Below, piece by piece: positions 11,033 through 22,659 of a stretch of 64,000 nt of DNA (positions are counted from its first letter, which is position 1; every line of letters starts with the position of its first letter). The notes beneath the pieces were generated by a model. That model was not told the DNA's origin and did no database searches. It worked only from the letters and a program-made list of their open reading frames with translations. This DNA comes from Paramecium octaurelia (lineage: Eukaryota > Ciliophora > Oligohymenophorea > Peniculida > Parameciidae), in NCBI GenBank assembly GCA_905182995.1, contig CAJJDP010000005.1, positions 682,001 to 746,000 on the forward strand, written 5' to 3'. A program made the position numbers and the translations under genes.

Positions 11033-13001
11033 TCATTATTATTCCGGTTTTGTAAGTTGATCTTCTTTTTCCTTTAGGGAATCTAGAAGCATTTCAATTT
11101 ATCTATCAATACTGAATTCCGGAGGAGCTTTTTGCATGTGTGTTTTAGGGTCTACATCGCACAAATACGTCTATTCAAGCTCCTATAATCCCTAAAGAGC
11201 TTCTATTGTCTACCCATATTCTAATTAATCATATTAATTATTACACTCCTATAGTAGTAAATTAATTTTTTTGCTTGCTGTTTGCTTCTATAATATTTTA
11301 TAGCCAACTCTTTTTAGGAAGCCATTGTATCCATGGCTACATTTGAAATTTGAATTAGTAGGTTGATCAATTAGATTTTTTTTAATTTGATTCAAAATGT
11401 CGGTCTCCTTTAGGATTCTTTGACAATATTTCTCATCCTATATTCTCGATTCCAAGATCGAGGTCACATAGATTTGGAGTTAATTGTTCCATTGATACTT
11501 AAGGGCATACTCTATTAAACTTTAATAGAGTTGTGCTTAAAACATGGACTCAAATAACAATGGGTTGTTCAATCTATTGATCTATTGAATTTAGTTACTT
11601 ATCGCAAATATCGAGAGCTTAAACAAGGCATAGGTTCTTGAGTCCAAAGTTTTCTTAATCTTACAAGTTAGTGTTAATTAGTGGATTGATTTATTAGATT
11701 ATCTATAATAAATCAGAAGTTTTCTAATCTAAATACATGATGATTTGATTACCTTATAGGGAATTGACTTAAATAAATAATAGGATTTTAGAGAATACTT
11801 TATAAACTGTGAGCACTCCAGTTTTTTTCTATATTTATTGATTGTTTTTACAGCAATTTTAAAAAAGTAATAAGGTTTTAAAACATTGTCAAACAATTCT
11901 CTCAATGGCTCATATAACTTTTGCTGAATTCCTTAATCCAATAGCAAATCAAATATTTAAGAGATGTCTGCTATCATCTATGAGGGATATTGTTAAATCT
12001 ATACAGTGATGTTATCGGAAAACTTATCCATTTGGTGTATCATCTCTTCCAAAAGCTGTTTTCTATAATTCTTCTATGCTTATGTTGAATGAATACATAA
12101 CATTTTTGGTTGATGTATATATTATCATTAATCTTGTAATCTAAAATTAATAGTTTAACCACAATTTCTACAATTTAATAATGGTTGATATGCTGGAGTA
12201 AATCACTTATTATGTTGTTGTTGACAACGATGTGATCCCAAAACTAAAAAAGTGTAGGATGTAGTATTACTTCTCCTCCATATTTACTAGCTACAGGCTT
12301 TAATATCTTAGCATAATACCCCATAGATGTATCGTTAATGTTTGGAGACTCTAGGTATTTGAAAAATGAATTTAATATATTCAACCTAACATTTTCATTC
12401 AGATGCATTCCTGACTTGGATTTGAAGGATGCGCACTAGACTATGATATTCGCATATACTAACTTGATGTTCCAGATATTCCTCCTCCATTATAATCTTC
12501 CTCCTCTTTGCATTGATCCTCATGATGCATTTGATACTCCGGTAAAATGTCATCTTCAATAGTAGTCTAATTTAGATTCTAATTAAAACCAGTCTTTCGT
12601 TGCTTAATAATGAGGATTGGGATTCATTTCGATGTCTTAAGAATAATAAATCAAACAATTTTGTATTTTCTAAGGCAAATATTTCACTTATGATGTAAGG
12701 AAATTTTCGACTTTTCTCATTGTCATCCATCTACTCATTTGTAATCGCAATGTAGTGAATCATCTTTTCCAAATTCTCAGGTTATTTCCAAACACTTATA
12801 CTAATACTTTTTATTACAACTCAGTAAATGCATTCATAGCTCCAGCTTTAATGTCAAATAAGAAATTGTCTCTTTCCAACAATTCTTCCAAAGTTGGGTT
12901 ATTGTTTTTTAAAATGTTTTCCAATTCTTGAGATTAACCAAATGTTTGAAATTATGAGTACACTCTACTCGATAAATCTAATTTTCATACCCGAAGCTCA
13001 T
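11033..13001 (-). CDS. SAPS-domain protein, PP6/Sit4 phosphatase regulatory subunit
   Basis: SAPS proteins bind the PP6/Sit4 catalytic subunit and direct it to substrates. Seen: the family start pattern (NPTLEELLERDNFLFDIKA, like LEELLDEDDVLQECKA), EKSRKFPYIISEIFALENTKL (family KYPNIACEIL), then an armadillo-like helical body including VRLNILNSFFKYLESPNIND, LILDYKINDNIY, KYQWNNQLQIYVTSILES and NFKCSHGYNGFLKRVGYKI. It ends SLKEKEDQLTKPEQQ. The first intron (12965-12990) joins MSFG to VYSQFQ, and a second of 32 nt follows ELQQK. Internal introns were not all mapped, so the total length (about 600 aa) is approximate. Confidence 0.85.
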
Positions 13002-13624
13002 ATATGTTTATAATTAAATTATCAATATTTTAAGAGAAATATTAAAATTTTATTTAATAATTTTAAAGCAATATTTTCAATTCTAATTCTTAATTTCCAC
13101 TCAATTAATTTTAAAATCTTGATAACTAAGACAAATCAAATTGCAATTAATAAAATCTTTTGACTTAATTTAAATTACATAACTCATTTAGTATTGTAGC
13201 TTCAAAGTTTTATTATTATTATCATGTATAAGGATATTTAAAACTGTATTTTATAAAGATATATATACATTCTATTAAGTTTAAAGAAGAACTACTTTTA
13301 ATAATATAGTTAAAAGTTGTTAATTTTTTTAAATACTCATTTGAATACCCCTATCTTACTAATAAACATGAAACTAAAAGGATATAATTATTGATAACAG
13401 AAATTGAATTGAATAAAAAATCAATACCAATCAAATATTTAGATAAATTGAATTTTATAATGAAGAATTACAAGAACTATCTTTGGTTTATTACAATTTC
13501 GTTTACTATTGATGGTGATCTCAATGAAAAATGATTTCTAATAATGTTTTCATCCACATACATAGTATAATAATTTTCAATTATCCTATTGATAATAATT
13601 AATATATAATTATATTTAAGATCA
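13002..13624. other. AT-rich intergenic, nothing recognised
   Basis: About 620 bp of very AT-rich DNA upstream of both the SAPS gene (minus) and the next plus gene. No reading frame with coding character and no RNA gene seen. It probably holds both promoters. Confidence 0.5.
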
Positions 13625-14003
13625 ATGATGTCCTCGACCTAATCCTAATTTAATTTTGTTCGCAAACCACTTCCCAAAGCACCAATTACTAGACAATTTA
13701 GTAGAGAAAAAAGTTAACCAATTTTTAATCCAATTACTCCATCTGTACGATAAATATTTAATAGTTAAGACTAAGTTTCGGATTCAAAATAATAATCAAT
13801 TTTTATGTAGAGAGAAAAGTTAAAAAAATACCAATAATTTCTTTAACAATACTTCTGAAAGCACGAAAATTACTAAAGTATAGAATTAATCTCTACTTAA
13901 AAAATACGATGCTGATTAAAAACAACTAATTTTTGATCGAGAAGATTTAGAGGAAGAACAGCAATTTAAATTACTCTGCTAAACCTTGGATCAAATGTTA
14001 TGA
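13625..14003 (+). CDS. Small unknown protein, 115 aa
   Basis: Unrecognised. It starts MMSSTQSQFNFVRKPLPKAP, is basic and Ser/Asn/Gln-rich, then has an acidic helix (LIFDREDLEEEQQFKLLCQ). One 31-nt intron at 13745-13775 (GTACG...CTAAG) gives exactly 116 codons with TGA. The same frame stays open beyond the TGA for about 60 codons of very hydrophobic sequence, described in the next entry. No signal peptide. The first ATG of a tandem pair is taken as the start. Confidence 0.55.
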
Positions 14004-14436
14004 ATTTTTTAATCAACAACAACTGTTTTTTTAATTTGCTATTCTTTGTTAATAGTTTTAGTAGTTAAATTTTATTTTCTTAACACTCTGACATCTTTTA
14101 TTCCTATGCTTAAATTTGTTTACTTTTATTTAGCAATTCGAATTGTTCATAAAGCAAAATTTATTGTTTTATCTATTTTTTAATTTTGAGAATAGTTACG
14201 AATTATATACAGTCTTCTTACAAAGATGAATTTGAAATGTTGACCAACTTTTCTAATGAGATGAGAAATTTAAATTTTATAAATATAATTATGGTTTTAA
14301 GGATTGATACTATATTCTTTCATAGTGACTTCTTAAAGAAAATAAAATTAAACTTAATTAAAAATTTAACTCATGATTTCTGATCCTATGATAATGAAAT
14401 CACCAATCAACCCCAGAAAAGTAGTGTTCATATTAA
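14004..14436. other. T-rich gap with open but unsupported frames
   Basis: Directly after the TGA at 14001-14003 the same frame continues with hydrophobic residues (VFLICYSLLIVLVVKF) to a TGA near 14190. A second open stretch, without an ATG at its head, runs to 14383. Poly-T sense strands give Phe/Leu/Ile by chance, so I do not call a gene. A readthrough or mis-spliced membrane extension is the alternative. Confidence 0.35.
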
Positions 14437-15807
14437 ATGAAGTACTCTGAGTACGAACCTCAACGTATTCTTGTAGGCGTTACAGGAGGATCAGCAGCTG
14501 GAAAAACCACGCTTTGCGAAACCATCAAAAGAGAAATCCAATATGATTCTGATGTTGACATGACTATTCTTTCTTGTGATTCATTTTATAAAGGAGTAGA
14601 CAAATAGTTTATTGACATATCTTAATATAACTTTGATCATCCAGATTCATTGGATTTTGATAATGCCTATGAAGTTATTTCTACATTATTGTCAGGAAGA
14701 CCAGCTTCAGTTCCAATATATTGTTTTGTGAATCATAAAAGATTAGACTAATGCTAAGTAGTACTACCTGCTCAAGTTATAGTTTTTGAGGGCATTATGG
14801 CACTTTATGATGAAAGAATTAGAGAGTTAATGTCTTATAAAATATTTATACATTGTGATGGTATTTACTAATCCTAACTCTAGATGATATTCGTTTATGT
14901 CGTCGTATTCTAAGGGATGTCAAGGAGAGAGGAAGAACCGTCGAAAATGTGCTTTTCTAATATACTAAATTTGTAAAAAGATCATTTGAGAACTTCATAT
15001 CCCCTTTGATGAGTCAAGCTGATTTAATTATCCCTGGACACAGATCTAATCACGTTTCTGTTGCTTTCATAGTAAACCATTTGAAAAACATGGCTAGACA
15101 AAATGGATTGCTCAGAGAAAAATTAAATACTCTCCTTTACTTTGGAGACTTGTTATATTCAATTGATGGATTCATGAGGAATCGAACTAAAGTAGACTTT
15201 TCAAATCCGAATGCCTCATTTAAGCAGTTATTCTTTCCTGAAGAAAATATGAAACAAGATTTTCTTTATATCACATAAAATTTCTAGGTAGGCAAATTAG
15301 TTAGTGAAAAACAAATATATAAAATTGTTAAATCATGCTTTAAATAAACATTGTTTATGCTTGAAAAATGCATTCAATAAGATAAATACGAAATCGATCA
15401 ACTTTAATGTGTACACCTTAAAGAGATTTTATCAAACAACATAAAATTAAACGAAAACACTAAATTCTTAGTATTGGCAGTTCCCTTATTGTTCAAGAAT
15501 GGATTATTCTAATTACATTAAATTGAAGAATATATCAAATAATTTTAATAAGTATCTATTTCACTTTATTTAGGTGTAATTGATTGTTGTGAACGTATTT
15601 TCTGATATTAAGACAGTTACCGATATTAATTGGACTTTCAAAAAATTATAAATTTACATCAATGCCTTTTTAGTGGGTAAACTTGATAGGTTCATGTAAA
15701 TAATGGACTTACCAGCAAAATCACAGCCAGATTTAATGTATGGCCAAGAAAAATTTTTTTCAAAATTGAATAGATTTATTATAAAAAGACAAGCAAAGAA
15801 GAATTGA
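14437..15807 (+). CDS. Uridine kinase-like protein with long C-terminal extension, 441 aa
   Basis: The N-terminal half is a uridine/cytidine kinase: P-loop GVTGGSAAGKTTLC, DSFYKGVD, YNFDHPDSLDFDNAYEV, IVFEGIMALYDERI, then DDIRLCRRILRDVKERGR and SPLMSQADLIIP. It phosphorylates uridine/cytidine in pyrimidine salvage. The C-terminal 220 residues (from about FGDLLYSIDGF) are not UPRT and match nothing I recognise; they contain a predicted helical stretch FLVLAVPLLFKNGLFQ. Two introns (14861-14883, 15552-15573) give exactly 442 codons. Plant and animal UCK fusions carry UPRT here, so this tail is different. Confidence 0.92.
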
Positions 15808-16348
15808 TTGTTAATATATATTAAAAATAATATATGATTATTTTTTTGTTTAAATTAAAACTAAGGAAACTTAAGAATGAAATTGAAAAATATAGGTAAA
15901 TAAAATGGTAAATTATGCTGCAATTACATAAAATTTAATAGTAATATAAACTATTTATATTAATAAATTAATTTTAAATTAATTAGTTAGCTCAGAAAAA
16001 TAAGTTTTAAACTAAAAATAGAACCACTTATAACTTCTTGATTGATCAAATTTTAGAGGGTTATTATTTAAAGCAGATAATCAATTTTAAAATATAGTCA
16101 GAATCCTTTCCATGATATCAAAACATCATTATTGTTTTTAAAAACCCATTTGTTTTATAAAATTAAGATCCTTAAAAAAATATCAAATTATTTTAAAAAC
16201 CATGCTTCTATTGTATCAACTAATATCAATAATGTAGTTGAAAAAATAAATATTGTATTTAAAAATATATTATTACTTATTTATTTCATCTTTAAATATG
16301 CAAATAACAAATAATTATTCTTAATTCTAATTAAATTATATATATATA
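15808..16348. other. AT-rich intergenic, nothing recognised
   Basis: About 540 bp, extremely AT-rich. A 60-codon open reading at 16132-16314 lacks an ATG and consists of Lys/Ile/Asn/Phe, as expected by chance. It likely contains the promoter of the histidine kinase. Confidence 0.5.
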
Positions 16349-18694
16349 ATGATCACCCTTTGTAAAGCACTAAATAAAGGAAGGGTTCTCTAGTTCTTTT
16401 TGATGATAGATGCCTTAATAATTCACATGCAGTCATACTTTAAAGGTGACGATAGCTTTTTAATCATTGGCTTGGCCTTAGCAGGCTTTCATTTGATTAT
16501 ATTTTGTTTAGAATACATTTGTTAAAAGAGATTTAACTTAATCTTGATAATATTGAGCTTGATTAAAGGCATAGTGGTAATAGGAGCTAGCTATTTAGTG
16601 ATGCCATAATGGTAAATTTATACTGGGATAGAAATTGCTTTGATTATTCAACTGAATGAATAACATTCAAAATTAATATCATTATTTTTCTTTTTGACTT
16701 GTATTACATTTATTTGTTTCGGAGAGGTTTCTGATATAACAGTTGAGATTTTGAGAACGATAGTGAATTTCTATTTGATTCTTTAAATTTATAGGAAAAA
16801 TGAAAGTGAACAATTTACGAATATGAAAGGTCTATTAACTTAAATATCGTCTGAAGAATTTTGCATATTGGATATGGAATACAATCCAATTTATGAATCT
16901 AAATTTTTTTATTCGATTTTAAAAGAGTAGGTTATGGGTATGTCTGAACAGAATTAGAGTAGAATATTTACACCAAGAGATTAAACTTACAATTTTGTTA
17001 GATAATCTAACTGTTACGAAAATATTACAACAAGAAACCCTTAATTGATTAGCGATATAATTGATTAATTAAAAAAGAAAATTCTCAAATTAGAATAAAA
17101 ATTAATTTTAGAGCCAACCAATAGTTCGCTTTATTATCTTAGTATTTAAAAACTAAATATTGAAAACTAATAATTTATATTGATTATCAAACCTAAAATA
17201 AACAACATTGAATCAAGCAAACTGCAATCTTAATAATCATAGGCTTAAGTTTAAACAATGATTAAAACCCTTCACAAAGTATCACATGACATGAGAAACC
17301 CTTTGAATGCAATCATCAATATGCAATTGTGCTTATAAGAATTAATAGATCCTGCATTATTCCAAAAATTCTTAAAGCCTTCATTAAATTCTTGCCATTT
17401 ACTTTTAAATTTAATCAATGATATTTTGGATGCTGCCTAGATTTAAAATAAATCAATAAGAATTGTATGTCATAAATTTAATTTACCCAAGTTGATTGAG
17501 AAGACAATTTCACTTTTTGATTTATTAAAAGAAAAAAAAGGACTAAATATTACATTTAATTACGATTCAAAGTTGCCACTAAAAATAACATCAGATAAGC
17601 TACGTATTAGATAAATTATCATGAATTTATTGAGCAATGCTGTAAAATATACATAGCCAAAAGGGTCCATTTTAATTGAATGCATTTTAAATGAATAAAA
17701 AGTTCATTCAATTATTATTTCTGTGTAGGACTCTGGATTGGGCATTAAAAAGGAAAATCTTAAATAACTATTTCAAGAATTCTCTAAAGTGAATGATAAA
17801 GAAAATTAAAAGGCTAATCCATTTGGTATAGGATTGGGTCTAATGATTAGCAACGAATTAGCTAAATTACTTTCTTCAGATCATTCGTCAGGAATTTAGG
17901 TTTTGTCAGAATATGGAAACGGGTCTAAATTTACTTTTGAAATAAAAAATGAAGAGTCAGCTCAAGAAGATATTTCAGATTCTTAGATATCTCATCAATT
18001 AGCTTAATAGATACCATCGTCATTAGATTTTAAAATCTTGTAAAATATCACGTAATAGAGATCACCTACAGTCTCAATAGCTATTCCAATGAGAGAAAGC
18101 AGCAAAAAAATGATTTCAAAAAAGAATCTTAAGGTTTTTAACTTTATGACCAATTCATTAAATTATTAGGTCACTCTGAGACATAGGAATGAGTCAGAAA
18201 GGAATCTATCAAATAGATCATAAATTTAAGGTCGTTTGATTTAATGCTTATTATAAAAATGGAATGATTGTACTTAACAACATGCGCCTATTCTAATAGT
18301 TGATGACAATGAGTTTAATATTTTAGCCTTGCAGTATTTGTTGGAATCATGTGGAATAAGCTCAGATTCGGCTATGAATGGGATAATATCCATAGAGAAA
18401 GTGAATGTAAGAATGAGAGAGAACATTCCGTATTAACTAATATTTATGGATTTGGAAATGCCCCTTATGCTTGGTTTAGAGGCATCAAATCGTATTCGTA
18501 AATTGGATAAAAATGTTACAATAATAGCATGTTCTGGACATTAATTAACATCAGAAATAATTGAATAATTCAAGGACGCTGGAATATCATTTGGGGTTGA
18601 AAAGCCAATCACAAAGATAAAGTTAAAGGATTTGTTAATTAAACTATCCGACGGGATAAGATGTGATAGTTCATAATTTTCCTAGCCATTTTGA
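16349..18694 (+). CDS. Hybrid sensor histidine kinase with receiver domain, 781 aa
   Basis: Two-component phosphorelay protein, intronless. Seen: about five or six TM segments in residues 10-170, a linker, HisKA with H-box VSHDMRNPLNAIINMQ (phospho-acceptor about His313), N-box MNLLSNAVKYT, G1 DSGLGIKKENL, F-box LFQEFSKV, G2 GIGLGLMISNELA, then a basic Ser-rich linker and a receiver domain (ILIVDDNEFNI, phospho-acceptor about Asp704 in IFMDLEMPL, switch residue region IACSGH, conserved Lys in VEKPI). The arrangement fits intramolecular His-to-Asp transfer. No HPt or response regulator gene lies nearby. Ligand unknown; the membrane N terminus has no large extracellular domain. Confidence 0.95.
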
Positions 18695-18911
18695 TTAAAT
18701 TTTTTATTTAAAATTGTATACACGTGAATATCTAGTTAGTTTGGAGAGCATATAAAAGTGAATAAGTAAATCAAATCTATTAGAAAATTGAGATTTTCCA
18801 TTTAAATAAATTATTATTATTAGGGGCTAGAAAAACAAAATATTCAGAATTGATTTTAACTAAAATACAGATAATTAATTCAAAATTAATGGAAAACTGA
18901 TTATTTCTTCT

Positions 18912-19202
18912 TCAACATCTTCCCCCACTTGGTACACAGGTACCGTCTCCACAACACACACCAAATGAATAGGGACAGCATCCATACCTGTTTCCAACCT
19001 TGCAGCATGGCTAACTACCTGAGCAATAAGTTTTTGATTGTTCCGGTGGGCAATTGTTGTCTGCAAAGGCTTTTCTCAAAATTTATTAGATTGCGCCATG
19101 AGTAAAGGGATCCTAAATTTCACGTTTAGGAGATTCCAATGATTATGAAGTCGAAATAAAGAGTGAGAGTATTAAGAAGAGGGATATAAATATTTTATTC
19201 AT
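18912..19202 (-). CDS. Secreted single-domain granulin-like protein, 96 aa
   Basis: A signal peptide (MNKIFISLFLILSLFISTSQ) is followed by a short linker and one cysteine-dense domain: CPPEQSKTYC, QPCCKVGNRYGCCPYS, VCCGDGTC and SGGRC at the C terminus. The CC-x7-CC-x6-CC ladder is the granulin pattern, but there are ten cysteines; the usual granulin has twelve, so one CC pair is missing. Intronless. The start is the only ATG giving a signal peptide. The next gene upstream on this strand (ending at 19279) also encodes a secreted protein. Granulins usually occur as repeats or as protease C-terminal domains, so a stand-alone unit is notable. Function not inferable. Confidence 0.85.
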
Positions 19203-19278
19203 ATTATTATTTAATGGTGACGTAAATGTTTAATATAAAATTGATGATATAGTCATGACGTAAGCAGAAATTTGGTTT

Positions 19279-20731
19279 TCAATCATCTCCTAAATAATTT
19301 CTCAATACTTGTTATCTGGCTTGCTGATCTCCTTGAATGTATTTCAAGATGTTGATGACGAAGACAATCATCTGATCCATCTGTTCTTTGAAGAAGATTC
19401 CGCAACTCATCATGACGAGAGCCCAACAAATTAAGAGAGCCAAAAAACTATAATACCAAAATCTAGAAATTAAAGGTATGTCATCAAATTAATATGCCTG
19501 CGAAAACACTAATTAAATATTTAATTATACATATAGTTGAATTCTGTAAATCATAATATGTATAATAGACTCTAAGGAAGGGCAATCCAAAAACAATGTC
19601 AAAGTTGGGTTTATATTAGTCTATTTTTTTATCATATATGGCAAAGTATGTCAAACATTTAAATTCGTACGTCTCCACATCATCAAGACATTTTTGGATG
19701 TACTGCTGAGGATTGAAAGTCAAAGTGATCTTTTAAGAATGCTATAAAACAACGAACTCAACTATAGGGAAATTTTGAGGTATAGATATTTATAACTTCG
19801 TAGAACAGATGAGAATGGTGTTGTTTCTATTTTGAATTGGATAATTAATGAAGTCACAGTCTATGTTATCATTCTTTTGAATATGAAATTTAATGGCCTC
19901 TGCTATTTCTCTAGGCATGTAAATAAACTCATAAGTTGAACTAATAAACGAAGTGTAAGGCTTGTGATTGCTTGAACTGTATATTATTGTGTCATTTTTA
20001 TAAAGCGAGATTTGATTTACTCGAAAACACCACGTTTGATTGCATCCAGCAATCGCTTTTAGCTATTGAAATTCTGTTCCATTTTATTTAAACGACTCTT
20101 AATAATTCCCCAAAGTGATAACAGAATCGATAAATCCTTCCTGATTGCCAAAATACAATGAGTAAGATGGATGGCTTATCAAATGTTGATGAGTTAGATT
20201 CATAATGTAATTGAAGTTGCCTTTCTCCACTAGAGGATATTTCCCCAATCCGATATAACCATCCAACATAGTCGATTATCTAAAATCAATGGCACCATAT
20301 CCAGTGTAGTAAAAGAAGGAGACATCCAACCCTATATATTCGTTTATCCACAGACTACTATTTAACACATAGAAAATATTTCCCCAACAATCCTCAATTT
20401 CTTTGAATTTTGGTTTGATGTAGGAGATTATTAATTCAATCTAATCGTCTGTGGGTATGAGCTTAGTAAAGTGCAGAGAATTGTTCAATTCTGTTATGAA
20501 TATAAATGGCAGATCTACATCAAGAGCGATTTTATATTTCCCATCTTTCTCCACCCCATTGAAGCTAGATATCAAAGTGATGCTTGTAAAGTATCGAAGT
20601 TGCTCATCATCGTATAAAAATACATTTGAAGGGGATTGAAGTCCTTAATTCTTGCCTCCTGCTTATTCTTAACTATAGAATGAGGATCCTTATGAATTTG
20701 CATGTAAAAAAAGAAGTATTATAAAAATCAT
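19279..20731 (-). CDS. Pepsin-fold (A1) membrane-anchored protein, probably not a protease, 476 aa
   Basis: A signal peptide (MIFIILLFLHANSQ) is followed by a body resembling the aspartic protease A1 fold: TMLDGYIGLGKYPLV (family DGILGLG), HPSYSLYFGN, PNFDIVFGLPFLRVYYTYYD (family ILGDPFLR), then a C-terminal TM helix (YYSFLALLICWALVMMSCGI) and a short cytosolic tail. Where the two catalytic DTG/DSG motifs should be I read ALDVDLPFIFI and FISSTYEFIYM, so the catalytic Asp pair appears lost. Several N-x-S/T sites are present. One 22-nt intron at 19509-19530 gives exactly 477 codons. It may be a surface or vacuolar binding protein. Confidence 0.78.
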
Positions 20732-20805
20732 TATAATTCATTAAGAGTCTCGAAATTTCTTATTAAGACCCTTATCAATGATTATCTTTATTCTTTTTAA
20801 AATAA

Positions 20806-21693
20806 ATGAATATTTAAATAGTGGATTCAGCTGCCAAAATCTATAAAGCCGTCGATGAACTAGATTCCTTTAAATATGCCAGGTTCAAATTCTTCACTAA
20901 TTACATGCTTGTTTCAAACTAAAGACTTAAGATTTTCGACTTTTCTGAGACTGTCCTCTATCACTAAGACCATCAAAAGTTTATTATCACAAGAATCAAC
21001 GATTTTACTAGCGAATTAGAAATCCATATTGCTGACAGTAAAGAAATCAAAGAAAAATTTGATTCAATTGATCAAGGCTTGTTGGAAATAAAAAGTTAAA
21101 TGAAGGAAAGTATAGAACTGCAGAATTTCTAAAAAATTGTATCGGTCGATCTTAAGGGTGATCTTTTCATCATAGTAATGACAGATCGATTGCTGACATA
21201 TTGTTTGGCATCATTGGTTCGAAATTCAAGTGAAAAAGTTTATCCTTAAACCGAAATATTATTGAATCGCATTCTTGTCTCGTTTAAGCCATACGTTTCA
21301 GCATACAAATTTGATAAACTTTATCTATTTTAAAAACATGCTAGCTATAAAAGCAAGACAAATCAACTGATCATTAACTATAAAATCATAGAGTTTAAAC
21401 AACTTGATAAGCATTTGTAAAATTGTAAAATATCATTCCAAAGCCCCTTAGTGGCTTAATCATCTGAAACCATGCTTTCATTTTTAAACAAAGTCAAAGT
21501 TAAAGGCAAAAATTCACTTCATTTGAGCATCTATACCTAATTTAAGAATCAAACATATCTATAAAAAGTCATCCATTAAGATGGAGAGACATTAATAATT
21601 AAAAATTAATAATAGTATTTTAAGCAATCTGATTTTCACTAAATTTAGAGTATCTCAAACAAAAGCAAAGGCACCAAAGTATGGACTGGATGA
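20806..21693 (+). CDS. Unknown soluble protein, 295 aa, intronless
   Basis: Not recognised. Starts MNIQIVDSAAKIYKAVDELD. It has mixed charged and hydrophobic segments and a helical region near 75-105 (ELEIHIADSKEIKEKFDS, LLEIKSQMKESIEL). Strand-like repeats follow (FIIVMTDRLLTYCLASL; LIINYKIIEFKQL), and it ends KSKGTKVWTG. There is no signal peptide, TM segment or clear motif. GC content and codon use are higher than the flanks, so coding is convincing. Divergent from the pepsin-fold gene with 74 bp between the starts, a likely shared promoter. Confidence 0.72.
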
Positions 21694-22659
21694 ACAAATA
21701 GAATATATCCTATAAACTAATGATTTATTCTATTTTACATCTTTATATAAGATATATCAAAAATTTCGGTAAAAAAGTATTCTATTTACATCTACTAATA
21801 ATATTCTATTGTGAATGTTTAACCAATATATACAATGATACTCCTTAATCATCAATCATGTTGATATATATCAAGATTTATTCAGAATGATGAATATAGC
21901 ATATTTATCAATATAGGTTTTGCTAAAAGAAAGATATAATATTCTATTTTTTCTCTTTGTCTGAAGCTATGAAAAGAAGTCTTTTTGTTGTGGATGCGAG
22001 TATTTGAATCCAAAAAAGATAATAAAGCTCAGTCTAATTAAGGATAAAAGGAAAGTGTTGATACTACCATTCAATTTGAAAAGGAAATTTTTCAGAATGG
22101 CAAAAAGGCCATAGAAAGCCGAAGCAGCTGTAAAAGTATAATATACTTAGATATATATCAAAAGATGAAGTTAACAAAGAAATGAGTAACGATATCAATT
22201 ATGATTTAATACTGTCTTCTATAATTTCAAATACATAATTTTAAATGATATTTAATCAATATTTTTGTTTTGCCCATTAATGTAAAGGAATATTTTTAAA
22301 TTTAGTTTTATATCCAAAGTTTCTGAATTCTCAAAACTTGTTAATACATTTTTTTTGATTTCAATTAAAGGTTCCAGACAAGTTTGATTTTAATAATTAC
22401 TTTCTTTAAAATAGAGCTAATAACTATCAACCAGACAAAAAATAATTATCACTGGTTGTTTAGTTGTACTTGCGATAATTTTGAAAAAGATTTTTAATTA
22501 TGTACAATTATAATATTTCCTTTTTTGTGATTTGTAATTTTAAACAAATAATATAAAATTTACATCTTTATGTCAAATATAACACTATTGCTAAATAGAA
22601 TACTATAATTCTTCCAATATTTAATTAAGATTAAATGATCATTTATTTTATTTATTGAT
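21694..22659. other. AT-rich region with a possible degraded gene fragment
   Basis: Mostly AT-rich non-coding. At about 21968-22135 on plus a coding-like island reads ESKKDNKAQSNQGQ... TIQFEKEIFQNGKK in one frame. It faintly recalls the N terminus of Snf7/CHMP proteins, but no start, splice or continuation can be built. Either a decayed gene or chance. Confidence 0.3.

Noticed and set aside
16132..16314. 60-codon Lys/Ile/Asn/Phe ORF
   Set aside because: No ATG at the start and composition is that of AT-rich non-coding DNA.
18875..19066. Minus-strand ORF in another frame over the granulin gene
   Set aside because: The signal-peptide/Cys-ladder frame on the same strand is clearly the coding one.
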